Below, in pieces: positions 11,401 to 23,498 of a DNA stretch of 64,000 nucleotides; within the stretch, counting starts at the first letter, position 1; each line of letters opens with the position of its first letter. Location: positions 15,456,018 through 15,520,017 of the forward strand of contig JAKJHU010000030.1 in the NCBI GenBank assembly GCA_022316685.1, read 5' to 3'. The position numbers were made by a program, and so were the translations under genes. The stretch comes from Progne subis subis (lineage: Eukaryota; Chordata; Aves; Passeriformes; Hirundinidae). The notes under the pieces were generated by a model that was not told the origin of the DNA, did no database searches, and saw only the letters and a program-made list of their open reading frames with translations.

Positions 11401-13240
11401 AAAGGCAATTCTGTCACCACTCACAGACTGGGACAAGTGAGGTATTTGTACCCACTGAGTATAAGTAAGGTTGGTATTCCCAGTTTATAAGGAAATTGGG
11501 AGGCTTAGTACAGTTGCACTCAATGGGTTCTTTGCTTGTTTTGCTTAGTGCAGCCCTGCACTATGAGTGAATTCACTGTTCTGTGTTAAAGGTGGGGCTC
11601 ACTCTGATGGAATCATTGCCATCCTGATCTGTATATTAATAAAGATATGTTAATTTGGTGAGTCGAGGCTGCAAGTTTCATCCAGGATTTGTGTTTTTCA
11701 ACTAATGTAATTTCAAATGAGGCATGGGTCTGTACTTAAGATATCTTTTGCTGTTCCCCGAAAGTGTAAAGGTTACTTTTACTCCTGATGAAAAATGGCG
11801 ACATGATTTGCATTACTGTTTTGGAGAGTATGAAGAAGAAATGCTGTCAGTGCTTAAGAACTTTTTGAGGACAAGAATTTCATCAGATGACTGAAAAAAA
11901 ACCAAAACCAAGAGGGGTGAAAATTGAAAAAGGTTGCCTTTCACTGGAGGTATACCCAAAGAATATAGAAAACATCTCTCTGGAAAAACAGCAGTTTTTA
12001 ACAATGGTTGCTGTATGAAGGTCTTCAAAGGATAAGTCACACTTCATTTTTATACAGGAATAAGCTACACAGCTGGCATAAATCAGGGTTTTGTAGGAGC
12101 TTTTGAAGATAACACTGAACTTTAGTTGTTTTAGGTTTTAGCCCTTTATTACCATACTGTAGAAAACATGGGTTTTAATGATCTTAGTCAAACAAGCAGA
12201 GCCATACAAGAGTAAACAGGTTGTTAATCCGAAATCACCTTAGGGCCTTCTGCTCCCACTGAAATCAATGTCTAAATTCCCATCAGTTTGAGTGGGATAT
12301 TAAGGAAAGAAAAATAGCTCTAATATCCATGTTAATGTATTTGCTAAATATGTGTATTAACCAGCAGCTTGGTAAACTGGTTCAACAGCCTGATGCATTT
12401 GCTGAATCAACCTTGCCAAAACAGATGCGCCATCTGCCTCAGAGTTTCTAAAACACTGTTAAAACAAAGCAACATTTTTATAAGAATATAGGTTGATTTT
12501 GTTGTTATATGCCTTCACCTGTGCTCAGGCAAAACTGCTTAGAGAAAGATGCTATGTATCTCTAGAGCACCAAAATTAACTTTCATATAAACTCTGTTTA
12601 TGGCAGAACTGTTAGGTATGAGGAGAAGAAGATAGTCTTGCTCCTTCGCCATGTGTTGAACCATAATACTGTAGAAGTTTTTGCTTTGTCATATACATAC
12701 TTCATATGTAGAAAAAAACATAAAGAAAACAAGATGAAGACAGACTTCTGTTTTGTTGAAGTCATTAAGAATGTTTAGTCCAACCCTTACAGCAAACGAT
12801 AGGCTTTCAGAAATGGTAACAGCATTAAGGTGCTAAATAACCATGAGCTTTCTTCACTTTGGTACCTTGGGAAAACCTCACCTTTAATACTCACATTTAT
12901 TGCTGTTTTTGTGAGCCGTTTTTACAGTATTAATAATAGGTAGTTTTAATACTGGTGTTTCAATAAGATCTCCTTTTGTTGCTTATTTTTACCCCTTTAC
13001 CACTTTGCACTTTGAAAAAACAAAAGGGTGTTCACCACCTTCTCTCTACTCCAGTCAGTAACGGGGGAAAACAGAAATAGGTGGGGGGTTTTTTTCTGTT
13101 AAAATGTGTGTGGAGTAGAGAATTTTGCTTGAGGTGAAACTTCTAACATACGGGAACGCCAAGAGATGCTGTTCAGGCTTTAAACTTTACAGGCACACAG
13201 GCAGTTTTGTTTCTTCATTTGGTGCTCATTTACATTAAAC

Positions 13241-13244
<4 letters not shown>
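8472..13244. other. Intron, mostly unassigned
   Basis: AT-rich single-copy-looking sequence. A purine-rich part lies at 9000-9430. A short piece at 12240-12305 resembles an old sauropsid repeat and is listed separately. The 116-codon frame at 9753-10103 has hydrophobic low-complexity ends and no recognised domain, so it is not called a gene. Confidence 0.5.
12240..12305. repeat. Old sauropsid repeat fragment (CCCATTGA-type)
   Basis: CTGCTCCCACTGAAATCAAT followed by TTCCCATCAGTTTGAGTGGG fits the semi-palindromic 'ctcccattgaagtcaatggg' motif found near the 3' ends of old amniote LINE and SINE copies. It is short and diverged. Confidence 0.4.

Positions 13245-13299
<55 letters not shown>
13245..13299 (+). 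repeat. (TA)n microsatellite
   Basis: 55 bases of uninterrupted TA, about 27 units, bounded by CAC and GAATCC. Confidence 0.99.
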
Positions 13300-13302
<3 letters not shown>

Positions 13303-15539
13303 TCCTTTCTAAACAGGAGACAGAAAGCAACCAGGGTGGCCAAAGTGCATTAATAGCCTTACTGAAATGACTGTCGAGTGCCAGGATTTGTGAGAGTTTG
13401 CTCGGGTATACCTGGAAGCAGTGTGTGCCACTCAGTGCTTACTTTCTTTTTAAGGGTTGAATGTGTGCAGCTGCGTTTAAAGTAGGGAAAGGAAACTGTG
13501 GAAGGTACAGGCAATTTTATTATGGGAACAGTCTTAGCTACAACCACTACGTTGATGTGCTGTTTTGGAACCACGGCAACCCCGCCTCACCTTCATAATG
13601 TTACTTTAGCAGAGTTTTGGGATATTCGAATCGTGCTGACAGTGATTTTCTGTTGTGCTGGCCTGCTTTATTAAGGCAGGTATGTGTCATAAGTGTGGGT
13701 CAGCCCTTACAAATCTGCCTCTCTTGGTATTTCACAACAGTCTTCGAAGGTGTTGCTCAACCGGAGTCCCAGCCCTGCAGCCATGATGTACAGAGGTGTT
13801 GAATCTCCTGAATCAGATGTGGGCCCTTAGGCAACCCTGGCTGCAGCTGAGCTGTGTTCATACTGCAGCTCCTGCTGCTGAATTATGATACCTTTTTTGA
13901 CTATCCTTGCAGATGTTTCCATGTGCAGTGTTTTATTTGTGCATCAACAAATGTTCTGATATTTGCTAAGGGTTTGAATCTAGCTATTGAAGAATAATAA
14001 ATGACTGTTTAGGTTGAGCTGAAATTTTGCAGCCTGATTCAGTTACAGTGGTGACTCACATGGAGTTGGTTCTCACATGATTCACAAAGTGTATGGGTGA
14101 CTCAACCCACAAATTTACTTAGCTCCCATGTTATTTTCCCTCTCAGTGGAAAAAAAAAATTGGTTATAATAAATAATCACAGCAAACTTTGACTTACCCT
14201 GAGGTAAAATAAATATGTGTGTTGAAAGGCTGCATATTTGTAATAATAGATTATTTAGTGAGGTAAGGATGAAATAATGTTAAACAAGAAAGAAAGGTGA
14301 CATGCATTTCTGTTTGCTTTTGTTGCATAGCAGAGATAAATAAAGGAAGAATAGTTACTTTCTCCATGATATGAGATGCTCAGAGAGACTGTTTTGACAG
14401 TTCCATACTTAATGTTGTAGCCAGCCAATTCTTGGCATTTGTCCTCTGAAATAAGCAGATTTAGATATGTCCATGTCTGGTTCAGACATTTTAAAATAAT
14501 GTCAGTTCAAAGAATGTGAGGTTCTGAGGTTCTGAACTGGGTCTTTGTAGGATGCAGTAGGCTGGCACACCTAGTCCTGAGGGACTTGAAGTAGGCTGTC
14601 TGAAAAATCGATGGAGTTCCTTCACAAAATGAAATTCACAAAGGTAACAAATTCTGTCCCAGCAGGAACTATAAGAAGTTTTTCTTCAAAAGATGCAGCT
14701 GCTGTCAGTGTTTCACAACCACATGCAGAGGCACATGGCTATAGTGTAAATTCAGTCTAAATTACTCTGGAATAAGGTGGAAACATCACCATATCCTTTT
14801 TTTGTGCTGTCCCAAAGAATATAAATATCTAAATAACTATATACCTCTGAGCTTTATAGCACTGAGTCACCCTCCCTTTCATAAATGAAACTACAAAGAA
14901 TCTGGAAAATGAAGAAATTCTGCCCTGTCAGCTGACTTGGTCTTTTAAAAGTTCATTAGCAAGAAGGAATACTTTGCAAAACTCAAATGTCAATAATATC
15001 CATAAATTAAACTTCAAAAGTCTATATTTTGCAGGAATTAAATTACAGGGAACAAATAATGCATGGTTTGAAAGTCTATGGTGAGAATTCTGAATTCTTA
15101 GAAAAGATAGTTCTTTTGTAGATTGCATCACAGATTTGAGGACACTGCAATATGGTTCAGGTATGGCAAGAAATTTCTGAGAAATAAAATGGATGGTACT
15201 GGCAAGCTTCCAGATACCAGGGACATAAAAGATAGCCCTGAGAAACAGTACCTTGGAACAGTGACAGGATAAAAATACACCGCTAGAGGACTTCTATGCT
15301 AGAGAGAGAAGAACAAAAAGGCTAAAATATAACGATGGAGTGTCACATGCTGAACCACTGCAATGCAAAGAGCAGTAGAGCATTTCTGTGACAGGCAGAA
15401 TGCTGTTCTTTTATCACAAGGTTTGCCAAGGAGCCACAAGCTGTTTCAGGCCTCTTTATAGAGAGTGAACCAAATGCACATGTTAATTTGAACTTTCTCT
15501 CAGCTAAAGCAGAAGGTAAAAGGATGGCTTTGTGCTCAA
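13300..15539. other. Intron, nothing assigned
   Basis: A slightly GC-richer stretch at 13320-13870 has short open frames on both strands without recognisable protein similarity. The rest is AT-rich unique sequence. Confidence 0.45.
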
Positions 15540-15760
15540 AAGCACAGAACTGGGATTTATTTATTCTTGGTTCTGCTGCAGTCTCCTTGTGCAACCTTAG
15601 GCCAAATTATTCATCTCTTAATGCCACAGCCTCTCAATTTGTAAAATACATGGTACATGTCACAATGGGTGTTTGAGGCTAAATTATTTAATGCTTGTGA
15701 AGTGTTTTGGGACTGGGCAGGACAATTATTAAATGGTGCAGTGCAGCATGCAGGGTTATG
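15540..15760 (+). repeat. MIR/CORE-like SINE, sense
   Basis: The order of blocks fits an old amniote MIR-type SINE: GGTTCTGCTGCAGTCTCCTT, GTGCAACCTTAGGCCAAATT (for 'gtgaccttgggcaagtt'), CAATTTGTAAAATACATGG (for 'atctgtaaaatggg'), GAGGCTAAATTATTTAATGC and TTGTGAAGTGTTTTGGGACT (for 'gtaaagtgctttgagact'). It is nearly full length through the core and 3' part, with moderate divergence. Confidence 0.75.
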
Positions 15761-17727
15761 CTAATTAGTGCTTTTTCAAGCACTGATCCCTTACTGTATG
15801 GAGACTAATACCACAAACTGGTCCAATTTTAAGTCTATGGTACCTTTGACCATACCCGTTCTGAGATTGGTCAGGAACAGAATAATTTATTTTTTACTTG
15901 GTGGTTATGGTAATTAAAGAAATAAAAATTCCCCAGACTGTCCCTTAGAATACCCTGCATTTACTCTTCCCTTAGGCTCTGCAAGCTGGCCGTTCAAAAA
16001 GCATGATTTTTGGAGGCTAGTTTTAAGAGTTTAGGCATAGAATAGACACACTCCCAGTAGAAGAATCCACAAGAGGAAAGTGTATCCTTACAGCCAGATA
16101 TTGACAGAAGACATGTCATGAAGTGGCTCATTCCGTAAGCGCTGCCTGTCAAACACAGAATCCCCTTTGCACATACCCTCTGACCAGGTCGTGTGGTGCA
16201 AGGCCATGAATAAATCTGTCTTTTGATAGTTAAACTACGGCTATGTTTTTCTAAACAATTATGTGTTTAGATTTGCAATTATGTTTGCAAATGTGTTTTC
16301 CTGTCAGGACTGCTGGTAGATCATGTATGTATATGTATGTTATATATAACATGTCTGTTGTCCTTATTGCCCCCATGTAAAAACCCATGATTTTCTTTGC
16401 CGGTATGGCACAGCAGATGCTTTTGCTTTTTCTATTGCTGTAAACAAGCTGTTGTGACTGATACTTCTTTTCACCATATGTCCTGAACACTCCCAGTTCA
16501 TCGTTACATGTAATTTCCAGGATGCTTTGTAGGGTGTGTGTGCCTCCACCCCATTTCAAAATCAATGTAGCTCTCAATGGATTGACTAATGACTGCAAGG
16601 TGTTACTTATCCATGCTGGTTTTGGCTGACAGTGCTGCTAAACGAACAGTTGTTTGATTAATGTGTCTTTCATGGTTCTCATGTGAAGTAACTTATTCTG
16701 AGGAACTGAATATGTCAATGACTTCAGGTCTGCTCGTAAGCATTTATCTGACACGGTGCTGAGACCAAGAAGGAGCATGACCCCTACTTGGTGCCCTGAA
16801 CACTGGTAATTTTGCCTTGTCCCTTAGCCATACCTTATGTTTGTATTGTCTTCAAATATTTTGTTATGCTGATCTCATAATTCCTACATTCATCAAGAAT
16901 CTGTAAAGTAGGAGTGGGTGGGTGGAGAGAAATAAAGAAAACTGTAATGAACCTGTAAAGGTGTTGTGCTGATGCAGTGTATTAGATGTTGTAATTCTGT
17001 CCCACTGTGAGGATCTAGGACTGATGGGACATTTTCTTTCATTTGTTTTAATTTATGTTGTTGTGTAGACCATTTTCAACCCTCTTCAAGGCATAGAATA
17101 TGCAGCACCAAAGAGAAATTGCCTGTGCACAGCAAAATGTATTTGCTTGTTATTATAGTGGGTGGACATGCCTTATTATTCACCTGTGATGTGTTGACCT
17201 TCCAGAAGGTCTACCTGGACTTCAGTAATAGCATGTGTGAGGTACAGTTCTGAGTGTGGTCAGGAATGGTGTCTCTATTAATCATTTTAATGAAAGCAAT
17301 CATGTGGAGGTGAACAGAAACTGAATTTAAATTGTAAACATGAAAGAAGTTAAACTACAAGAAAGTGCATTCTTTGAGCATCTCTCACATCTGACTCTAG
17401 GTTTCTGTATGAGGTGGTTGTCTGAGCCTTTGTCCTATGTGCTGCATTGCTGGGCTGTCCTCACAATCTAGTAATGTTCCCAATTGCTATTGGGAATATA
17501 GCTGGTATGAATGACTCTTTTCTCTTGATAGCTGGTGGAATTGTTCATGTTGCCCTTAGCAAAGAGCAGGCTAGCTCTTACTTTGGCAGACCTATGGCAG
17601 CAAGCTATGTGATTAGTTAGGTGCTGAAGGAGAGTTTTATATAAGCATTCTCTTGAGGTTAGTAAGATGTCTTCATGCAAATATTTCTAGCTCCACAGTG
17701 GCACAAACAAAGTTTATTCGTGTGCAT
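15761..17727. other. Intron, nothing assigned
   Basis: Unique-looking AT-rich sequence. A short TATG/TATA-rich patch lies at 16321-16352. No exon or repeat family was recognised. Confidence 0.45.
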
Positions 17728-18245
17728 AGCTAGAAGAGAGCCACAAAGGCCATCGAGTCCAGCTCCTGGCCCTGCACAGGACACCCCCAAGAATCCCACC
17801 ATGTGTCTGAGAGCATTGTTCAAATGCGTCTCGAACTCTGTCAGGCTTGGTGCTGTGACCACTTCCCTGGAAGCCTGTTCTTCAGGCCAGCCTCTGGGTG
17901 AACAACCTTTTCCTAATACCCAACCTAAATTTCCCTGACACAGCTTTATGCTGTTCCTTTGGGTCCTATTGCTGGCCCCGAAAGAGCAGAGGTTGGTATT
18001 TGCCCCTCTTTTTCCCCTCATGAGGAAGCTGCAGACTGCAATGGGGTTCTCTCTCCCCTCAATCTCCCCTTCTCTGGGCTGACCTCAGCCATTTCTCATA
18101 CAGCCCCTCCTCTAAACTGTTTACCATCTTTGTGGCCCCCCTTTGGGTGCTCGCTAACAGATTTATATCTTTCTTACATTGTGGTACACAAAATTGCACA
18201 CTGCACTCGAGGTGAGGTAGCACCAGCACAGAGTGATGTAGTGTA
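17728..18245 (-). mobile_element. CR1 LINE 3' fragment, antisense
   Basis: Antisense CR1 words run in order: CATCGAGTCCAGCTCCTGGC, ACAGGACACCCCCAAGAATC, GTCAGGCTTGGTGCTGTGAC, CTCTGGGTGAACAACCTTTT, CATGAGGAAGCTGCAGACTG, ATTGTGGTACACAAAATTGC and CACTCGAGGTGAGG. This is a different CR1 subfamily from the copies at 7950 and 19180, judged by the 3' UTR wording. The terminal octamer repeat is not evident. Frames are open by chance only. Confidence 0.92.
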
Positions 18246-19179
18246 CCTTCTCAAACATATGTCCTTTTCAGTAGCATAATGCTGTAAGTTACAGTTCCTG
18301 CCTTTTTCTCTGCTTATATGTGAAGTCTTTAATTCTGGAAGTTGGAGTTGAGAACCACTGTTTGAACTGCATTGGCTGTGCCCTTCTTTTCACCTCTCAG
18401 TCTGAGGGTATGATTGAAGATGCTGTGTCGATGCATATCAGCACTCAAATCTTCCATGAGTCACGAAAAAGGTAAAGAGATCCTGATGTAACTCTGTCAA
18501 TGTGTAATGTGGTCCCTGTGGAGAGGAAAATATTATTGACATTGTCTTTACTACTAATGGATGCCTGTTATGAATGTCCACATAATTTATTTTACTCTTC
18601 GTGTTAGGCTCAGTGACTTAGAAGCATTTCGGGGTTATTTTTACTATACACAGCTGGACCTTCTATATGGTGGGATCTGGCCATAGTGCTCTCGTTTGTC
18701 ACGAGGGCAGATCTTAGTGGTGGGTTGTTATTTGGACTATTCTCGTGTGTGTCTATATGTTATTTTTATGTTAAAGAGAGAATGTCAGTAAAAACAGCGT
18801 GATGTTGCAGAAAGGAATATGTTTGCACTACATGAGTCCAGATCAAAGCATTCTTTTATAATGTCTTGGATTTAAAATGAAATTTGATTTAGTAACTGCC
18901 TTTTTGTTCTTGCATACACTTGATGGCCAAGTTTCTTCTCCAGCTGAGTTCTGAACAATGCTGGTTGAGGTTGTGATAGGCCTTTTGAAGCAGTGTGCTG
19001 TGATGCTGGCACAGGCAAACCATTCAAGTGCCTGTGATTGTCCTCACTGCACTGGGCACAGGATGCTCTGTTTTCCTTTGCGCCTTTGGTCAGATTTCAT
19101 GGGATAAGGACTCTGCACTCCTGCCTGGCTCCTACAGCAGTCTAAGCATCTCTGATGACATGCTGTTGGTCTTTCATGG
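18246..19179. other. Intron, nothing assigned
   Basis: Sequence between two CR1 copies with no recognised repeat, exon or RNA gene. Confidence 0.45.
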
Positions 19180-19717
19180 TCACTGTACTCTTCACTGGTC
19201 AGGCCACACCTTGAGTGCTGTGTCCAGTTCTGGGCCTCTCAGTTTAGGAAGGACGTTGAGATGCTTGAGCGTGTCCAGAGGAGGCAACGAGGCTGGTGAG
19301 GGGCTTGGAGCACAAGCCGTATGAAGAACAACTGAGGGAGCTGGGGTTGTTTAGACTGGAGAAAAGGAGACTCAGAGGTGACCTTATCACTCTCTAGAAC
19401 TTCCTGAAGGGTGGCTGTGGTCAGCTGGGGGTTGGTCTCTTTCTCCAGGCAGCAACAGACAGAACAAGAGGACACAGTCTCAAGGTGCGACAAGGGAGAT
19501 ATAGGCTGGATATTAGGAAAAGGTTTTTCACTGAAAGAATGATAAAGTACTGGAATGGCTTGCCTGGGGAGGTGGTGGAGTCACCATCCCTAGAAGTGTT
19601 AAAAAAAAAAGACTGTATGTGGCACTCGGTGTCATGGTCTAGTTGAAGTATTAGAGATGGGTTGGACTCGATCTTGAAGGTCTCTTCCAACCTAAAAATT
19701 CTGTGATTCTGTGATTG
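19180..19717 (+). mobile_element. 5'-truncated CR1 LINE, sense
   Basis: Sense CR1 3' part: CAGGCCACACCTTGAGTGCT, GTGTCCAGTTCTGGGCC, TGGAGAAAAGGAGACTCAGA, GGGGGTTGGTCTCTTTCTCC, GGATATTAGGAAAAGG and GGTGGTGGAGTCACCATCCC. It closes with GGTCTCTTCCAACC and ATTCTGTGATTCTGTGATT, the terminal 8-bp repeat. It looks younger than the copy at 2952 because the 3' repeat and UTR are well kept. A stretch of ten A at about 19602 interrupts it. Confidence 0.94.
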
Positions 19718-21160
19718 GTACTAAAATATTACTCTTTCCCATTTACAGCTGGATGTTGTGGGAGGTGATCTTTTATCTCCAGGTGCCTTTGAAAACTTCA
19801 TGCTATCACCTGGCAGTGCATGTTTTTTTCTTATTTTTCTTCTTGCCACAACTTGCATCTGCTGAAAGTAAATATGCCAAACTGGCTTTGCTCTTGGAAG
19901 AAGTAGTAGTTCTATGGATTATTTTGCTTTGCTTAAGGGATAGTAAAGTTTTCTTTTTCCATTTTATGTATCTGCTAAGTCCATTTTTGCAGAAACATTT
20001 ATTATTTATTTGGCCCCTGAAACAAAATATGTTCTGTAGGATTCCCAAGGTCTCTGTAAACTTTTAAACCTGTAAATGATTTGATGAAGTGGACTGTTTT
20101 GTTTTTTTTCTTAGTAGGCTCCTTTTTTTCCTGTCTTTCACAATGAATAGTGTCATGGTCTGGTGAAGGGCAGTTTTTAGTGTGTGGGGCAGGGGAAGAG
20201 TGGCTCAGCAGAAATGGTGCTTACCTCCTTTTTTCAGATTGTCATATTTTGTCATGATTTTGGGATAGTAGTGGCCTTTTTCTGGTTCAGAAAATGCTTA
20301 GCATTAAGGATTTGACAGATGTCCACCTTCTTTCTGACTTGGTGCTGTTGCTGATTCTCATTGCACAGCACATTCCCTACCATCTATCAAGACCTATCAA
20401 ATTTACAGTTCCCTGGAATTTAATGTTGCCTTGAGAAACAGAAAACTCCAATTATTGATTTTAGGGGGTTCCCAAAGTTCTTTTTGCATTCTTAGAATAT
20501 CTTAATATTGTCTATGTGATGACTTCCCTTTTCTGGGTATTTATTCTTCAGATCATTCCAGATGTATTTGCTGTAAGTAAGTGCTTTTCAAGAAATTGTG
20601 GTTTTGCCTGCTTGTATGGCTTAATGCTTCTTGTTCACACAGCACAAATAAATTGAGGTGGTTTCCTTTCAAGTTAGCTGTACTGTTCTTGCTGATGTTA
20701 CCACAAAAATCTTGCATGTAGATTGTAGGCTTCTGTAAACCTGATTCCGAAGTGATGAGAGAGTGGAGGTTTTTAAAAAAACTCTTAATAAAAGTTATTT
20801 CAGATTTTCTGTTATCTTCTTGCTTTCTGGACAGAGTTGTATACTTTGGTTTCATTCTCATTAAGTGTTATGCTGGTTCCTGTTAACATGTTTACCTTCA
20901 CCACTCAGAGAGGTAAATTTGACTGCGAGGTTCAGTTTTCCCTTTGCTAGTGTGAGAAATACCCAGAAAATGAGTTAAATGGCATTGAGAAACTAATATC
21001 TGCATTTCATAGTTACTTCTACTGAAATGAATTACTTGGAGGTTATGGCTTCAGAGATGGAAGCCTAACTATAGTCAAAAGAAACTGAGATTATGCTAAT
21101 GAATTTTTGCTTGATGTGTTTTGCTTTGTTTTAAAATGTGTCATAATGAATACATTCTAT
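19718..21160. other. Intron just upstream of the exon
   Basis: AT-rich intron without recognised repeats. Its last part carries the pyrimidine tract used by the NSMCE2 acceptor. Confidence 0.5.
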
Positions 21161-21176
21161 TTCTTCTTCCTTACAG
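21161..21176 (+). promoter_or_regulatory. NSMCE2: 3' splice site of the NSMCE2 exon
   Basis: A pyrimidine tract (TTCTTCTTCC) followed by TTACAG lies directly before the coding exon. The exon itself begins GTAAAA, so the junction reads CAG|GTAAAA, an acceptor joined to a donor-like hexamer. Confidence 0.9.
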
Positions 21177-21330
21177 GTAAAACGAGAAAAACCAGAAAAT
21201 TTACCAGATTTAGAAAACTTGGCGCAAGAAAAATTCCTTGAAATGGAGAGCAAGAACAGTGACTCAGATTTCGAAAGGAATGAAAAATATATGTATTTTA
21301 AGGATCAACTTAAGGAGATGAAAAAACAAT
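21177..21330 (+). CDS. NSMCE2: Internal coding exon of NSMCE2 (SMC5/6 SUMO E3 ligase subunit)
   Basis: NSMCE2 (NSE2/MMS21) is the SUMO E3 ligase of the nuclear SMC5/6 complex, which acts in homologous-recombination repair and replication-fork stability. The N-terminal helical half binds the SMC5 coiled-coil arm and the C-terminal SP-RING recruits the SUMO E2; both are family knowledge. This exon reads in phase 0 from GTA AAA CGA and gives 51 codons plus one base. It begins VKREKPENLP and ends QLKEMKKQ, and contains SKNSDSDF. Compared from memory with human NSMCE2, it aligns without gaps to about residues 89-140 (VKEERPEKIP, SKNSDADF, QLKELKKQC). That is the end of the SMC5-binding helical region, before the SP-RING. 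The acceptor is TTCTTCTTCCTTACAG, ending at 21176, and the donor is GTAAGT at 21331. No stop or frameshift is present, and charged, helix-forming residues dominate. Because the exon ends in phase 1, the next exon must start with two bases completing the codon after Gln, Cys in human. The SP-RING exons are not seen in the window. Confidence 0.93.
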
Positions 21331-21336
21331 GTAAGT
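21331..21336 (+). promoter_or_regulatory. NSMCE2: 5' splice site of the NSMCE2 exon
   Basis: GTAAGT is the consensus vertebrate donor. It follows AAA AAA CAA T, so the intron interrupts the codon after Gln in phase 1. The human protein has Cys there, which fits a T|GY split. Confidence 0.9.
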
Positions 21337-23384
21337 CTGATTTTTTAAAAATGATTCTTTGAATGCTAAGCGGTAAGATCTGACTAACTGCCCTGAAATA
21401 TAGAACGGCCACTTTATGGCTCAAACTGATGGGAGTACTCTTAAAAATGCAAAAACTTATTTAAATTGATATCTGTGTAGAAAAAAGCCAGTGTAATTAC
21501 CTTGGTAGTTTTATTTAGACACCCACAGCACCTGCTGTGTTTGAATACAAATATCATGAAAACCACTTTTTTTTTGTAAGGTGGGCTTTTTCGTTTGAAG
21601 ACCTTTCACATTTATTTTCTTAATCGATAGGATCTTCTAAAAGGATTAGGTAAGCTGTTTTCATTTGTCACTTAAACAAATTGCTCCTGTTTCACAACAT
21701 AGGATGTGTTGCAACACTAAGAAGACCTTTGCTTTAATCGTAGAACTATATTGTTGGAAAATGCTTACTGTACATGTTCTCAGGTTTACTGCTTCTGTGC
21801 ACGCACCTGTACAACACTGCAGTTTACTAAAATATAAGTTTTTTTAATTCATGTAATTTTTCAAGTGTTAAAATTTCAAGTTATTTGTGCTTAAATTACC
21901 AGCAAAGTTGGAGAGTAAACAGTATGGTTATTTATGCAACACAACAAAATTGTCTGCTTTTATTGCCCCACACATATAGCAATCATTAAAATATCGCTCT
22001 GATTACTGGTGCTGGGAAAGTTCATGGGCTCTGACAGTCTTTGTGTTGCTCTTCCCCAGTCATGACCGTGTTCTGAAATCATATTATTCTGCTTGCTGTC
22101 CCTTGATCCCTGTACCTATTCCCTTCCATCCTACATTTTTATTTCAACATAATCATCTCAGGTATCTCAGGAACTTCAGCAGTCATGGATTAATGATTTA
22201 TACCATTGGAAAATGATATTCTGGGTGCTCTCCTGTAGCTCTCCTTGAGTTATGGGTTTTTTAAGAGCCCTGTCCAAAACCCAGTGGACCTAGTGGAAAG
22301 AATTTTCCCACCGGACTTTGGATTGCTTCCCTATAAAGATTTATAGGACGTGCTTGACAAGGTGAATTTCAGATCTAGGTATCTCAAGACTCCCCAGGAT
22401 TAGAGCTTGAAGGCTTGATATATTTGTTTCCCATCTTTATGCATTTTTGCACTGATCTCTGAGTTTAATAGAGCTCTTGGTACCACTCTAAGCATGTACA
22501 CACTAAGTTGGAGACCACAAAACAGTGTAATTTTCACTCCCTACATAACCATAAAATTATTACTGCCCCACCATTATGTTGTAATTTCTAATTTCCAGGT
22601 GTTTGTAACTAAGAAGATAAAAATCTTGATAACTGACTTTGGATTTACTTTCCACCTTGTAATTGCCTGAGGAAGGGGTGTATGCTCTAGTGATACATTC
22701 AGTTCAAGTTACGGGACTCAGTTCTAACTGGCCGACGTGTTGCAAAATAACCCAAATTAGATAAACACAATAGAAATTATTCTTAAAAAAATATGAGGAC
22801 ATAATTCTGCTACTGCTGCTTGAAATCCGGATTTGTCTTATTAAACACTTGACTTGCAATACCAGCTGAGCTGAAGATTAATAAACTCTGTAAAAGACAT
22901 TACTAGTTTCCATAAGCTAGCGATTTACCTTAAAACATACTGTATGTACATGTGGTTTTGGTGGGGTTGTTTTGTAAGAAGAAATTAAAGTCATCCTGTT
23001 AAATCTTCAGCATTCATGCTTAAGCCAACTTATCTCTGTATTCCTTACCTTCTCCTATACAAGTTGGGATTTCAAAAGCATGAGTCCTCCAATTCTGGCC
23101 TCATTTTAACAGTATATCATAATGCGTCTGCAGATTTTGGGACACACTTTAAAACTGCTGGATGTGAGTTAACGTATCAATAACTTCATCAACAACTACT
23201 GGTTAATATTTTGTTTTCAACTATTAGCCTTGCCAGGTGCAACTTAGTTCAGAATTCCTGGCTTGTTTTCAAGAGCACATACACAGCTGAGGCTCAGTTT
23301 TTAGCTTTTTTCTGGAATATGGTTTTATTGCTCAATTAGATAAAACATAAAAACTCCTGCCGAGTTTTCTCACAGGGGGTTTCC
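21337..23384. other. Intron just downstream of the exon
   Basis: AT-rich sequence, no repeat family or second exon recognised. Confidence 0.5.
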
Positions 23385-23498
23385 TTTTTTGTTTTGGTGG
23401 GTTTTTTTGGGGAGGTTTCTTTGGTTGGTTGGTTGTGTGGTTGTTTGTTTGTTTATTTTGGTGAGGTTTTGTTTGTTTATTTGTTTGTTTTGTTTGTT

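Larger units (their letters stand above)
1..21176 (+). other. NSMCE2: NSMCE2 intron upstream of the exon (incomplete at left edge)
   Basis: The stretch before the acceptor at 21176 carries no other recognisable host exon. I looked for the preceding NSMCE2 segment (the helix ending before V-K-R-E) and did not see it. All longer open frames here lie in CR1 copies or are short and unlike any protein I know. Intron status is inferred from the exon and its + strand orientation. A very short or divergent exon could have been missed. Confidence 0.8.

Noticed and set aside
17675..18279. Three overlapping frames of 87-120 codons
   Set aside because: They lie across the antisense CR1 3' fragment on both strands. 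The translated text is CR1 UTR-type sequence.
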